A DNA stretch of 64,000 nt from Streptomyces sp. 2131.1 (GCF_900105515.1 NZ_FNSY01000001.1:3844001-3908000), one strand, 5' to 3'; positions 1 to 8,862 are shown, numbered from the stretch's first letter. A program made the numbers and translations. The notes: generated by a model from the sequence alone, not told the origin.

Positions 1-447
1 ACGGACTCGCGGTCGCTGACCTCCGAGGACCAGATCTTCGACATCACCCTCGAAGAGGCGCTGGCGATCTACGCGCAGCCGAAGCAGCGCGGGCGGGCCG
101 CGGCGAAGCCGCCCCTGAAGGAGCTGGGCACGGACCCGGTGAGCGGGGCTCCGGTCGTCGTGAAGGACGGCCGGTTCGGTCCGTACGTCACCGACGGCGA
201 GACGAACGCGACGCTGCGCACGGGTGACAGTGTCGAGGACATCACGCCGGAGCGGGGGTACGAGCTGCTCGCCGAGAAGCGGGCGAAGGGGCCGGCGAAG
301 AAGAAGACGGCCAAGAAGGCTCCTGCGAAGAAGGCGCCCGCGAAGAAGGCTGCGGCGACGAAGAAGGCCGCGGCCAAGAAGACCACGGCGAAGAAGGCTC
401 CTGCCAAGAAGGCGTCTGCGGCGAAGAAGGCTGCCGCAGAGGACTAG
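1..447 (+). CDS. topA: DNA topoisomerase I, C-terminal part (5' end outside window)
   Basis: This is the last 148 codons of a type IA topoisomerase, which relaxes negatively supercoiled DNA. The frame is open from base 1. The visible part has the repeated C-terminal module with motifs such as DGRFGPYVTDG and the ITPERGYELLAEKR stretch, typical of actinobacterial TopA. The last ~45 residues are a run of KKA/AKK repeats ending AAAED, the lysine-rich histone-like tail known from actinobacterial TopA to aid DNA binding. The catalytic tyrosine region is upstream of the window. The following genes tmk and holB lie on the same strand, as in other Streptomyces. The identification rests on the C-terminal repeats plus context and is secure. 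Confidence 0.95.
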   Translation, partial: TDSRSLTSEDQIFDITLEEALAIYAQPKQRGRAAAKPPLKELGTDPVSGAPVVVKDGRFGPYVTDGETNATLRTGDSVEDITPERGYELLAEKRAKGPAKKKTAKKAPAKKAPAKKAAATKKAAAKKTTAKKAPAKKASAAKKAAAED

Positions 448-545
448 GCGTTCCGGTTGGGGCGGTGGTGGGGTGGGTGCGCCTGCGGCGGGCCTTGCCC
501 CTCCCCTCCCCTTCCCGAAACCGGGGCTCTGCCCCGGACCCCGCG

Positions 546-723
546 CCTCAAACGCCGGCGGGGCTGGATGGTGAGGCGGGGCGTTGCCCCTGGCTCGGCG
601 CCTCAAACGCCGGCGGGGCTGGATGGTGAGGCGGGGCGTTGCCCCTGGCTCTGCGCCTCAAACGCCGGCGGGGCTGGATGGTGTGGCGAGGCTTTGCCCT
701 GGGGGCTGCGCTTCAAACGCCGG
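546..723. repeat. 55-bp tandem repeat, three units plus a partial fourth
   Basis: Units start at 546, 601, 656 and 711, exactly 55 bp apart. Each begins CCTCAAACGCCGGCGGGGCT (the last is CTTCAAACGCCGG). The first two are nearly identical and the third has diverged. This fills most of the 339-bp gap between topA and tmk. The core CTCAAACGCCGGCGGGGCTG is, from memory, a common intergenic motif in Streptomyces. No gene is evident here. Confidence 0.85.
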
Positions 724-786
724 ACTCGGTGGGCGTTTGTTCGGGTGGGGACACGGTGGGTGGGGACGGGCCGTTAGGCTGGGCGG

Positions 787-3700
787 ATGACGCGAGCCGA
801 GCAGCCTACGGTCGTGAGCCCCACCTCCGACACACTTGCCGCAGACTCACGCGAGCGCGCCGTACGAGCCCTGTTGCGTGTTCCCCCGCTGAAGCGGTTG
901 TGGAGCGCACAGCTCGTCGGCAGTACCGGCGATGCACTCGCCCTTCTCGTGCTGGTGTTGCTGTCGCTGCAAGCGGCGGTCCTTGAGGGCTCATTCGGGT
1001 CCGGATACCGCGGGGCGGCGTTCGCCGTCGCCGCCGTGTTCGGGGCCCGGATCATTTCCACCCTGCTCTTCGGAGCCGTACTTCTGGGGCCTTTGACGTC
1101 CCTCACCGCGCCGGGCGGGCCGATCGACCGGCGGTGGCTGATGATCGGGGCCGACGGGTTGCGGCTCGCGCTGCTGGTCGTCGCGCCGCTGTGGATCGAC
1201 TGGACGCCGTCCAACGCGCTCACCATGATCCTCGTCACCGTCTTCGTGACCGGTGCCGCCGAACGCCTGTGGACGGTCGCCAAGGAGAGCGCGGCCCCCG
1301 CACTGCTGCCCGCCCCACCGATCGAGGGCGCGGCCGTGCGGCCGCTGCCGGACCACCTCGACCCGCTGCGCCGGCTCTCCCTGCGTACGGACTTCGCGGC
1401 CGTTCCCCTCGCCGCTGCCGTTCTGCTGGTCGCCACGATCATCGGCAACCTTCTGGGGTCCGGCCTCGACTGGTTCTCGTTCCATCAGGCGGCCCTCGGC
1501 TCGTACGTCGCGGCCGGGCTGTTCTCCGCCTCCATCTCCACCCTGTACTTCCTGGAACTGCCCGGTACGCAGACGCCCCGCCCGCGCTCCCCGCTGGAGG
1601 GGTTGCGGCGTCCGTCCGCGGGGAACGGCCCCGACAAGGGGCGTACCGGTGCCATCCCGCTGATCGTCGCCACCTGCGCGGCGGTCGCCGGAGCCATCGC
1701 CGCGGCGGCCGCGGTCGCCGTGCTGCACGCCAGCGACCTCGGCGGCGGTCCCGTAACCCTCTCTCTGCTGATCCTCGCTCTCACCGGTGCCACAGGTGTC
1801 GGCATCCGTACGGCGGGGAAGGTGCTGCCCACGCTGTCGCGGCGGCGGATGCTGTCGCTCGCCACCGCCGTCACCGGCGTCGCCCTCCTGGCGATGGGCC
1901 TCGTCCCGGACACCGCGACCGTCGTCCTGCTCGCCGCCCTCGCCGGGTACGCGGCGGGCGTCGCCGCGAACACCGGTCATGTCCTGGTCGACCAGGAGAC
2001 CGAGGAAGCCCGCCGGACCAGGACCACCGAACACCTCCAGGCCGTCGTCCGGGTCCTGATCGCGCTCGGTGCGGTCGGCGGCCCCCTGGTCGCCGCGGCC
2101 ATCGGCACCCACCGGCTGACCACGGGCGACTTCGTCTTCGCCCACGGCGGCGCGGCGTTCACGCTGATGCTCGTCGGCGCCCTGCTGCTGCCGGTCGCGG
2201 TCATCGTCCTCGCGAAGACGGACGACCGTTCCGGCGTGCCGCTGCGGCGTGACCTGCGCGAGGCGCTGCGCGGCGGCGACCCGGCGGTCGCACCCGCCGC
2301 GAACGGCTTCTTCATCGCCCTGGAGGGCGGCGACGGGGCCGGCAAGTCCACCCAGGTCGACGCGCTCGCCGAGTGGATCCGGGCCAAGGGGCACGAGGTC
2401 GTCGTCACCCGTGAGCCCGGCGCGACCCCGATCGGCAAGCGGCTGCGGTCCATCCTGCTCGACGTGTCGTCGGCCGGACTCTCCAACCGGGCCGAGGCCC
2501 TGCTGTACGCCGCCGACCGCGCCGAGCACGTCGACTCGGTCGTCCGCCCGGCACTGGAGCGCGGCGCGGTCGTCATCTCCGACCGCTACATCGACTCGTC
2601 CGTCGCCTACCAGGGCGCGGGCCGGGACCTGGCGCCCACCGAGATCGCCCGCATCTCGCGCTGGGCGACGAGTGGCCTCGTACCGCACCTGACCGTGCTC
2701 CTGGACGTCCCGCCCGAGACCGCGAGGGAACGGTTCACCGAGGCGCCCGACCGGCTGGAGTCCGAGCCGCCCGAGTTCCACGCCCGGGTGCGTTCCGGCT
2801 TCCTGACCCTGGCCGCCGCCGACCCGACGCGCTACCTCGTGGTGGACGCCGGGCAGGAACCGGAGGCCGTCACCACCGTCGTACGCCACCGCCTCGACCA
2901 GGTCCTTCCCCTCTCCGAGGCCGAGATCAAGGCCCGCGAGGAGGCCCGCAAGGCCGCCGAGGAAGAGGCCAGGCGCCGCGCCGAGGAGGAGGCCGCCCGC
3001 AAGGCGGAGGAGGAGCGCCTGGAGCGTGAGCGCCAGGAACAGCTCGCCAAGCTCCGCGCGGAGGAGGAGGAGCGCAAGCGCCGCGAGGAGGAGGAAGCTC
3101 GCCGCCGCGAGGCCGAGCGCCAGGCCGAGGAGGCCCGGCAGCGCGCCGAGGAGGAAGCCCGCAAGCGTGCCGAGGAAGAGCGGCGGCGTGCTGAGGAGGA
3201 GCGGGAGCGTGCCGAGGAGGCACGTCGCGTCGCCGAGGCCGAGCGGGCCCGTCGCGAGGCGGAGGAAGCCGCCTACGAGGCCGAACAGGCCCGGCTGCGC
3301 CGACAGGCGGAGGAGGAGGCCCGGCTGCGCAAGGAGGCCGAGGCCAAGCGGCTGGAGAAGCAGCGCCAGGCCGAGGAGTCCCTCCTGCGGGCCGAGGCCG
3401 CCCGCCGTCAGGCGGAAGCGGAGGCCCAGGCGAAGGCCGAGGCCGAAGCGGAGCGTGCCCGTGAGAGGGCGGCCCGCGAGGAGGAGGCGCGCGCCCTGGC
3501 CGCGCGTCAGGAGGCCCGCACCCGGGCTGCCCAGAAGGAATCCCGGCTGCGGCAGGAGGGCGGCGCGGCGGAATCCGGAAGCGGTGACGAGCCGTCCGGT
3601 TCGGCCGCGCGCCCCGACGCCGGCGACGGGCCCTCCGAGCCCGACAACGAGCTGACGGTGCCCACCCCGATCGTCGACCCGAACGAGATCACTCAGCCGG

Positions 3701-4176
3701 TGCCCTCGCCGACGGACCGGCCGTCGCGCACCGACCGGCCGCGTGGTGCCTCGTCGGCGCCCTGGCCGTCGGACCAGGACGAGACGACGGTGATCCCCAA
3801 GTTCTCGGACGCGCCGGAACCCTCCGGAGCCTCGGACGAGACGACGGTGCTCCCGGCGATCCAGGACACCGGGCACGGCGGCGTACGGGATGCCGACCCG
3901 GCCGACCGGGTGCCTCGCGGTATTTTCCGGGACGAACGCCCGGCGGAGAGCGAGAACGAGCGCACCCGCGAGCTGCCGCAGATCACCGACCCGCACGCTG
4001 ACCCGAGGCAGGCCGAGGAGCAGCAGAGTTCCCGCCGCTCCCGGCGCCCCCGGCCCGACTGGGCGGAGGAGACCCCGCTGGACGACCTGCCCAGCCTCGC
4101 CGACGAGCTGCTGGGCCGGCACGACGACGAGGGCCCGGAGCCCTCGGGCGGCCGGGGCCGACGGCCGCGCCGCTGA
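787..4176 (+). CDS. tmk: dTMP kinase fused to an MFS-like membrane domain, with coiled-coil tail
   Basis: The central part phosphorylates dTMP to dTDP for DNA synthesis. The protein has 1129 residues against ~210 for a stand-alone Tmk. Residues ~30-480 are hydrophobic, with many membrane segments resembling an MFS transporter. The kinase spans ~505-715, with P-loop GGDGAGKST near 515 and the DRYIDSSVAYQGAGRDL motif near 598. Residues ~720-930 are an almost uninterrupted Glu/Ala/Arg-rich coiled coil, and the remainder is Pro/Ser/Asp-rich and probably disordered. The ATG at 787 is the first start after the repeat region. Streptomyces Tmk proteins are known to have this long fused form. The role of the membrane domain is unknown; it might tether nucleotide synthesis to the membrane (inference). 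Confidence 0.93.
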   Translation: MTRAEQPTVVSPTSDTLAADSRERAVRALLRVPPLKRLWSAQLVGSTGDALALLVLVLLSLQAAVLEGSFGSGYRGAAFAVAAVFGARIISTLLFGAVLLGPLTSLTAPGGPIDRRWLMIGADGLRLALLVVAPLWIDWTPSNALTMILVTVFVTGAAERLWTVAKESAAPALLPAPPIEGAAVRPLPDHLDPLRRLSLRTDFAAVPLAAAVLLVATIIGNLLGSGLDWFSFHQAALGSYVAAGLFSASISTLYFLELPGTQTPRPRSPLEGLRRPSAGNGPDKGRTGAIPLIVATCAAVAGAIAAAAAVAVLHASDLGGGPVTLSLLILALTGATGVGIRTAGKVLPTLSRRRMLSLATAVTGVALLAMGLVPDTATVVLLAALAGYAAGVAANTGHVLVDQETEEARRTRTTEHLQAVVRVLIALGAVGGPLVAAAIGTHRLTTGDFVFAHGGAAFTLMLVGALLLPVAVIVLAKTDDRSGVPLRRDLREALRGGDPAVAPAANGFFIALEGGDGAGKSTQVDALAEWIRAKGHEVVVTREPGATPIGKRLRSILLDVSSAGLSNRAEALLYAADRAEHVDSVVRPALERGAVVISDRYIDSSVAYQGAGRDLAPTEIARISRWATSGLVPHLTVLLDVPPETARERFTEAPDRLESEPPEFHARVRSGFLTLAAADPTRYLVVDAGQEPEAVTTVVRHRLDQVLPLSEAEIKAREEARKAAEEEARRRAEEEAARKAEEERLERERQEQLAKLRAEEEERKRREEEEARRREAERQAEEARQRAEEEARKRAEEERRRAEEERERAEEARRVAEAERARREAEEAAYEAEQARLRRQAEEEARLRKEAEAKRLEKQRQAEESLLRAEAARRQAEAEAQAKAEAEAERARERAAREEEARALAARQEARTRAAQKESRLRQEGGAAESGSGDEPSGSAARPDAGDGPSEPDNELTVPTPIVDPNEITQPVPSPTDRPSRTDRPRGASSAPWPSDQDETTVIPKFSDAPEPSGASDETTVLPAIQDTGHGGVRDADPADRVPRGIFRDERPAESENERTRELPQITDPHADPRQAEEQQSSRRSRRPRPDWAEETPLDDLPSLADELLGRHDDEGPEPSGGRGRRPRR

Positions 4177-4190
4177 CCGGGAGGCCGGGG

Positions 4191-4310
4191 GTGCTTCCGG
4201 CTGGGACGCGCTTCCGGCTGGGACGCGCTTCCGGCCTGGTCGGGCTTCTGGCCTGGGGGTGCTTCCGGCCCGGGGTGAGCTTCTGGCCCGGGGGTGCTTC
4301 CGGCCGGGAC
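4191..4310. repeat. Degenerate short tandem repeats (CTTCCGGCTGGGACG-like)
   Basis: About seven imperfect copies of a 16-18 bp unit, GCTTCCGGCTGGGACGC and variants (CTTCTGGCCTGGGGGTG, CTTCCGGCCCGGGGTG), lie directly after the tmk stop. They occupy much of the 344-bp gap before holB. No open frame here looks like a gene. Confidence 0.6.
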
Positions 4311-4395
4311 GAGCCCCGGCCCCGGCCCGCTTGAGGCCTGGGGCCTGCTTGACCCCCGGGGCCGCGCGCGGTCCGGGGCACCCTTACGGGACGAC

Positions 4396-4436
4396 GCCGA
4401 TGGCCCCGCACCTTTCCCTGGTGTGGGGCCATCGGC
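4396..4436. terminator. Strong hairpin between tmk and holB
   Basis: The arms GCCGATGGCCCCGCAC (4396-4411) and GTGTGGGGCCATCGGC (4421-4436) pair over 16 bp with one G-T pair and a 9-nt loop. It lies 220 bp after tmk and 85 bp before holB. There is no U tract, which is usual for Streptomyces terminators, so it probably separates the two transcription units. Confidence 0.7.
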
Positions 4437-4520
4437 ATCCGCGTTGTCGGACCCGTCCCTCACAATGGGAGACCGGATCGACGAGAGCGACGCGTCGAGC
4501 GAAGTGAAAGGCGGTGCCCC

Positions 4521-5726
4521 ATGTCCGTGTGGGACGACCTGGTCGGCCAGGACCGGGTGCAGGAGCAGCTGGGCGCCGCCGCCCGGGACGCCGACGCGCT
4601 GGTCACCGCCGAGGCGGCGCGGGAGCCGGTGCCGGCCGCCTCGAAGATGACGCACGCCTGGCTGTTCACCGGTCCTCCCGGCTCGGGGCGCTCCACCGCC
4701 GCCCGGGCGTTCGCCGCCGCGCTGCAGTGCACCAGCCCGGACCGCGCGCTGGGCGGGGCACCGGGCTGCGGCTTCTGCGACGGGTGTCACACCAGCCTCA
4801 TCGGTACGCACGCCGATGTGGACGTGATCCGCACCGACCTGCTCTCCATCGGTGTGAAGGAGACCCGTGAGCTGGTCCGCCGCGCCCAGCTCTCGCCGGC
4901 CGTCGGGCGCTGGCAGGTCATCGTCATGGAGGACGCCGACCGCCTCACCGAGGGCGCGGGCAACGTCCTGCTGAAGGCCGTCGAGGAGCCCGCCCCGCGC
5001 ACGGTGTGGCTGCTCTGCGCACCCTCGTTGGAGGACGTGCTGCCGACGATCCGGTCCCGGTGTCGCCACCTCACGCTGCGGACACCGCCGGTCGACTCGG
5101 TCGCCGATGTCCTGGTCCGCAGGGACGGCATCGATCCCGAGCGGGCCGCTGCCGCCGCCCGCGCCACCCAGGGGCACATCGGCCGGGCGCGTCGCCTCGC
5201 CACGGACGAGCGGGCCAGGGCGCGGCGGGCCGCGGTGCTGAAGCTGCCATTGCGCGTGGAGGACATCGGGGGGTGCCTCAAGGCGGCGCAGGAGCTGATC
5301 GACACGGCGACCGAGGACGCGAAGCAGGCGTCCGAGGAGATAGATGCCAAGGAGACGGAGGACATGAAGGCGGCGCTCGGAGCCGCCGCCGGGGGCCGGA
5401 TGCCGCGAGGGACGGCCGGGGTGATGAAGGAGCTGGAGGACAAGCAGAAGCGCCGCAAGACCCGCACCCAGCGCGACAGCCTCGACCTGGCGCTCACCGA
5501 GCTGACCGGCTTCTACCGCGATGTGCTCGCCCTGCAGTTCGGCTCACGGATCGCCATAGCCAACGCCGACGCGCAGGACGCCCTGGACCGCGTCGCCCGC
5601 GCGTCCACCCCGGAGCGCACGCTGCGCCGGATCGAGGCGGTGTCGGCCTGCCGCCAGGCCCTGGACCGCAACGTGGCGCCGCTGCTGGCGGTGGAGGCGA
5701 TGACGATGGCCCTGCGCGCGGGCTGA
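4521..5726 (+). CDS. holB: DNA polymerase III delta-prime subunit
   Basis: A clamp-loader subunit that helps load the beta sliding clamp at the replication fork. It has 401 residues. The P-loop-like motif FTGPPGSGRST (near residue 51) has Arg in place of the usual Lys, so ATP binding may be altered. Two Cys pairs around CGFCDGC form the zinc module of the DnaX/delta-prime family. The Walker B-like IVMEDADRLTEGAGNVLLK and the sensor segment IRSRCRHL follow. The C-terminal ~170 residues are helical, as in the clamp-loader collar. The ATG at 4521 starts MSVWDDLVGQ, the usual beginning of actinobacterial HolB, and is preceded by GAAAGG. It lies downstream of tmk, as in many bacteria. Confidence 0.93.
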   Translation: MSVWDDLVGQDRVQEQLGAAARDADALVTAEAAREPVPAASKMTHAWLFTGPPGSGRSTAARAFAAALQCTSPDRALGGAPGCGFCDGCHTSLIGTHADVDVIRTDLLSIGVKETRELVRRAQLSPAVGRWQVIVMEDADRLTEGAGNVLLKAVEEPAPRTVWLLCAPSLEDVLPTIRSRCRHLTLRTPPVDSVADVLVRRDGIDPERAAAAARATQGHIGRARRLATDERARARRAAVLKLPLRVEDIGGCLKAAQELIDTATEDAKQASEEIDAKETEDMKAALGAAAGGRMPRGTAGVMKELEDKQKRRKTRTQRDSLDLALTELTGFYRDVLALQFGSRIAIANADAQDALDRVARASTPERTLRRIEAVSACRQALDRNVAPLLAVEAMTMALRAG

Positions 5727-5825
5727 GGAGCCACGGCGCGCCGCCGGGCACCTTGCGCGGCCCGCCGAATCACCCGAAGGAGGAAGGAATCGGGTGGTCG
5801 GTGAGGTGGCGGCTACGCTCCGGGC

Positions 5826-7373
5826 ATGGACTCCAGGCGCTCGTTCCGCACTCTCGTCCTCGCGTTGGGCGCTGCCGGCCTGCTCGTTTCCGGGTGCAGC
5901 GGCGGCTCGTCGTCAGGCGCCTCGTCCTCCGCCGAGTCGGCGTCCGCCTCGCCCTCGGCCGTGCCGGCGGCCCTGAAGCCGTTCTACTCCCAGCACCTCA
6001 GCTGGCGGGACTGCGGTGTCAGCGGCTTCCAGTGCACGACGATGAAGGCGCCGCTCGACTACGCGAAGCCGGACGGCGGCGAGATCAAGCTGGCCGTCTC
6101 CCGGAAAAAGGCGACCGGCCCCGGCAAGCGGATCGGCTCCCTCCTGGTGAACCCGGGCGGTCCCGGCGGATCGGCCATCGGCTACCTCCAGGGCTACGCA
6201 GCGATCGGCTACCCGGCCCAGGTGCGTGCCCGCTACGACATGGTGGCGATCGATCCGCGCGGGGTGGCACGCAGCGAGCCCGTCGAGTGTCTGACCGGGG
6301 CGCAGATGGACGCGTACACACAGGTGGACCAGACCCCGGACGACGACGCCGAGGTCACGAAGCTGAAGGGGGCCTTCGAGAAGTTCGCCTCGGGCTGCGA
6401 GAAGCGGTCCGGGGAGGTGTTGCCGCATGTCTCGACCGTGGAGACGGCCCGCGACATGGACATGCTGCGGGCCCTGCTCGGTGACGAGCACCTGAACTAT
6501 GTGGGGGCGTCGTACGGGACGTTCCTGGGGGCGACGTACGCCGAGCTGTTCCCGGGGCGCACCGGCCGCCTGGTCCTCGACGGGGCGATGGACCCCTCGC
6601 TGTCGCCCGTGGAGATGAACCGGGACCAGACGGCGGGGTTCGAGACGGCGTTCCAGTCGTTCGCGCAGGACTGCGTGAAGCAGAAGGACTGCCCGCTCGG
6701 CACCACGTCCGCCTCCGACGCGGCGGACCGGCTGAAGAAGCTGTTCACGCGGCTGGACGCGGACCCGATCCGCACCGGCGAGTCCCGCGAACTCGGCGAA
6801 TCGCTCGCCACGACGGGCGTCATCGCCGCCATGTACGACGAGTCGGCCTGGCCGCAGCTCCGGAGCGCGCTGACCGCCGCCGAGTCGGGCGACGGTTCCG
6901 GCCTGCTGACCCTGGCCGACAGCTACTACGAGCGGGAGCCGAGCGGCAAGTACACGAACCTGATGTTCGCCAACGCCGCGGTGAACTGCCTCGATCTTCC
7001 GCCCGCGTTCTCCGGTCCGGATGCGGTCGCCAAGGCGCTCCCCTCCTTCGAAAAGGCGTCCCCGGTCTTCGGCAGGGGCTTCGCCTGGGCGGCCCTGAAC
7101 TGCGCCTACTGGCCCGTCCCCGCCACCGGCTCCGCCCACCGCATCAAGGCCGAGGGCGCGGCCCCCGTCGTCGTGGTCGGCACCACCCGCGACCCGGCCA
7201 CCCCGTACCGCTGGGCCGAGTCCCTGGCGGACCAGCTCTCCTCCGGCACCCTCCTCACCTACGCGGGCGACGGCCACACCGCGTACGGCCGCGGCAGCGA
7301 CTGCATCGACACGGCGATCAACACGTACCTCCTGGAGGGCACCCCGCCGGCCTCGGGCAAGAAGTGCCGCTGA
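5826..7373 (+). CDS. Secreted alpha/beta-hydrolase lipoprotein (tripeptidyl aminopeptidase-like)
   Basis: Predicted exported peptidase of the Streptomyces tripeptidyl-aminopeptidase/proline iminopeptidase-like family. It has 515 residues. The N-terminus is a lipoprotein signal: basic start MDSRRSFR, a hydrophobic stretch, then lipobox LVSGC with Cys24. A Ser/Gly/Ala-rich linker follows. The nucleophile elbow GASYG has Ser229, with oxyanion-type LLVNPGGPGGS upstream. The C-terminal domain has VVVVGTTRDPATPY (likely acid Asp) and GDGHTAYG (likely His), the layout of the TAP-like C-terminal domain. It stands alone between holB and tRNA-Thr. The substrate is not shown by the sequence. Confidence 0.88.
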   Translation: MDSRRSFRTLVLALGAAGLLVSGCSGGSSSGASSSAESASASPSAVPAALKPFYSQHLSWRDCGVSGFQCTTMKAPLDYAKPDGGEIKLAVSRKKATGPGKRIGSLLVNPGGPGGSAIGYLQGYAAIGYPAQVRARYDMVAIDPRGVARSEPVECLTGAQMDAYTQVDQTPDDDAEVTKLKGAFEKFASGCEKRSGEVLPHVSTVETARDMDMLRALLGDEHLNYVGASYGTFLGATYAELFPGRTGRLVLDGAMDPSLSPVEMNRDQTAGFETAFQSFAQDCVKQKDCPLGTTSASDAADRLKKLFTRLDADPIRTGESRELGESLATTGVIAAMYDESAWPQLRSALTAAESGDGSGLLTLADSYYEREPSGKYTNLMFANAAVNCLDLPPAFSGPDAVAKALPSFEKASPVFGRGFAWAALNCAYWPVPATGSAHRIKAEGAAPVVVVGTTRDPATPYRWAESLADQLSSGTLLTYAGDGHTAYGRGSDCIDTAINTYLLEGTPPASGKKCR

Positions 7374-7473
7374 CCTGCGAGGACGGCCCCTGTACGGGCT
7401 GGTACGGAGCACCCTCCGAAACTGTGTAGACTTGGCGTCGCTGCTGATCGCATCATGGTGCGAACAGGGCGGT

Positions 7474-7547
7474 GCCGCCTTAGCTCAGTTGGCCAGAGCA
7501 ACGCACTCGTAATGCGTAGGTCTCGGGTTCGAATCCCGAAGGCGGCT
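7474..7547 (+). tRNA. tRNA-Thr (anticodon CGT)
   Basis: The acceptor arms GCCGCCT (7474-7480) and AGGCGGC (7540-7546) pair fully. A D-arm TAGCTCAGTTGG, an anticodon loop CTCGTAA with anticodon CGT, and a T-arm CGGGTTCGAATCCCG are present. CCA is not encoded. A -10-like TAGACT lies at 7427. The 3' half from 7506 is the integration site of the island, so this chimeric tRNA is completed by element DNA. Confidence 0.97.
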
Positions 7548-7548
7548 C
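7506..7548 (+). repeat. attL core (43-bp direct repeat within tRNA-Thr)
   Basis: It runs from CTCGTAATGCGTAGGTCTCG through AAGGCGGCTC and is identical to 54478-54520. The flanking bases differ (A/C before, G/C after), so the identity ends sharply. It restores the anticodon loop, T-arm and acceptor 3' strand of the tRNA. Confidence 0.95.
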
Positions 7549-7553
7549 GGATT

Positions 7554-7590
7554 AACCCCAGGACTCACTCGCCGTGACCTGGGGTTTTTT
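7554..7590 (+). terminator. Element-borne terminator after tRNA-Thr
   Basis: The stem AACCCCAGG (7554-7562) pairs with CCTGGGGTT (7578-7586) and is followed by T residues. It lies on the island side of attL, yet resembles the terminator beyond attR at 54528. The element therefore seems to bring its own copy to replace the one it displaces. Confidence 0.85.
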
Positions 7591-7639
7591 CATGCCCGGG
7601 GCCGGCCGAGCCGCGCGACGGGGATGGCGTGGAAGTGCT

Positions 7640-7660
7640 TGCGTGAGCGATGCGTGAGCG
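7640..7660 (+). promoter_or_regulatory. Putative integrase arm-type sites, left end
   Basis: Two copies of TGCGTGAGCG, at 7640-7649 and 7651-7660, start 11 bp apart (one helical turn), about 90 bp inside attL. The same pair with the same spacing and orientation is at 54340-54360 near attR. Arm sites of this kind bind the N-terminal domain of tyrosine integrases. The assignment is by symmetry and position. Confidence 0.7.
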
Positions 7661-7675
7661 GAGCGGGGACCGGCC

Positions 7676-7873
7676 CTACTTCTTGGGCTTCTTCTGCCCG
7701 GCCTTCTTCTGCCCGGCCTTCTTCTTGCCCTCTGCCCGGGCCTTCTTGGCGCGCTTGGTCTTCTTCCGGGCCTTCTCGGCCTTGCGTTCGGCCGCTTCGG
7801 CGTCCGCCTTGCGCTGGAGCGGGACCAGCTTGGCGGTTGCCTCGGCAGCGCTCTTGCCGACGTGGGGGAGCAC
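7676..7873 (-). CDS. Lysine-rich small ORF, possibly a gene remnant
   Basis: A 65-codon frame from GTG at 7873. The first half, starting LPHVGKSAAEATAKLVPLQR, is unremarkable. The second half is a run of Lys/Ala-rich repeats ending QKKAGQKKPKK. The frame stays open upstream of the GTG to a stop at 7943-7945, so this may be the C-terminal tail of a truncated protein rather than a complete gene. No good ribosome binding site is seen. It sits just inside the attL arm sites, where integrase genes of such elements often end, but nothing identifies it as an integrase. Basic tails are common in actinobacteria, so composition alone is weak evidence. Confidence 0.3.
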   Translation of the reverse strand: MLPHVGKSAAEATAKLVPLQRKADAEAAERKAEKARKKTKRAKKARAEGKKKAGQKKAGQKKPKK

Positions 7874-8064
7874 GCTTAATGGTGACGTCGGGTATTGGAA
7901 CTGTCCGAATGCCTCATCCGGCGCTTGATCGACAAAGAGTGATCACGGAGCTGGGAGGGACGTCGCCGCACGTGGCTCAGCGCGAATCGCCTGTGTCAGA
8001 TGGCCGGAACGCTGATCCTGAAACGCCGGTCGCGGAGGTGGCCTGTCGGTGCAAAATCAACTCC

Positions 8065-8862
8065 ATGACCACGCAGCCGCCAGCGATCACGTTGAAGCAC
8101 ACGTACTACCGGTGCCGCCTTGGCCGCCGTCAACTCGATGGTCTCTTCGCCACCGCTTCGTCGGGCTTCAGCACTGATGCTGTCGAGCTCTCTACTGAAA
8201 GCCACAACCGAACTTTTCGCGCCGCCGCCCTGGACGACCTGGTGGCAGCAGTCCGTAGCGCCCCGCTGCCGGGGAACCCAGATCAGTGGAGCAACTTGAC
8301 CTTCACGGCAAAGGAGGCATCAGGCAGATGTGCAGTCAGTGTGCAACTCACGCCGGAACATGCAGAAGTGACCGTCACAGGCTCGGACCCCACCTGGGTC
8401 TATGGCGCTGACGCCCAGATCCGTCTCTTCCTGGAGGATGAGGCTGTGGGCGGAAGCAGCAAGTCCCGCTCCGAAGCGCATCGCAAGATGCGGAGCGCAG
8501 TTGGTGGCGTCTTCTTGTGGACCTTCGTGATCGTGTATGCCGTGGTGTGGTACCCAGGCAGCCGTGTTGGCGCACCGCCAGGAGCGACGGGTGCCGAATG
8601 GGTCAACAAGCCTCTGCCGCTGAGCAGTCTGTTGGTCCTGGCTATGTTCGCGCTCTACTTTGCCGTTAGGGCGGTCCAGCAATGGGCACGCGACCGCGCT
8701 GGTAGAGGCCGCCTTGCTGTGACCGGCGAGCTTCCAGCCGGAAGTTGGTGGAAGACGCTCTCCACTGCCGAACAGCTTTCTGCCGTGGGCCTTCTTGCGG
8801 CGACTCTTGCGACACTGGGGACACTTGTTTCGGCTGGAGCCGATGTTTTCAAGAACGGCTGA
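8065..8862 (+). CDS. Membrane protein with soluble N-terminal domain, function unknown
   Basis: A protein of 265 residues, not recognised. Residues 1-~135 form a soluble domain with predicted beta strands, including VSVQLTPEHAEVTVTGSD. Then come a hydrophobic segment FLWTFVIVYAVVWY, a second LLVLAMFALYFAVRAV, a basic loop and a final hydrophobic stretch near the C-terminus, giving about three membrane segments. ATG 8065 is chosen because it begins the folded-looking part; the frame is open further upstream but that stretch looks non-coding. It converges on the recombinase operon at 8950-12850. Its layout closely matches the protein at 20901-21665, which also converges on a recombinase operon. 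The two may be paralogous cargo or accessory genes of those operons (inference). Confidence 0.65.
   Translation: MTTQPPAITLKHTYYRCRLGRRQLDGLFATASSGFSTDAVELSTESHNRTFRAAALDDLVAAVRSAPLPGNPDQWSNLTFTAKEASGRCAVSVQLTPEHAEVTVTGSDPTWVYGADAQIRLFLEDEAVGGSSKSRSEAHRKMRSAVGGVFLWTFVIVYAVVWYPGSRVGAPPGATGAEWVNKPLPLSSLLVLAMFALYFAVRAVQQWARDRAGRGRLAVTGELPAGSWWKTLSTAEQLSAVGLLAATLATLGTLVSAGADVFKNG

Noticed and set aside
991..4122. Long open frame of over 1000 codons on the minus strand opposite tmk
   Set aside because: High GC opens antisense frames. It is Gly/Arg/Leu-rich without motifs, while the + strand shows a clear kinase.
7624..8064. N-terminal extension of the 8065-8862 gene
   Set aside because: It reads through the arm sites and the Lys-rich frame on the other strand, and its composition is not protein-like.
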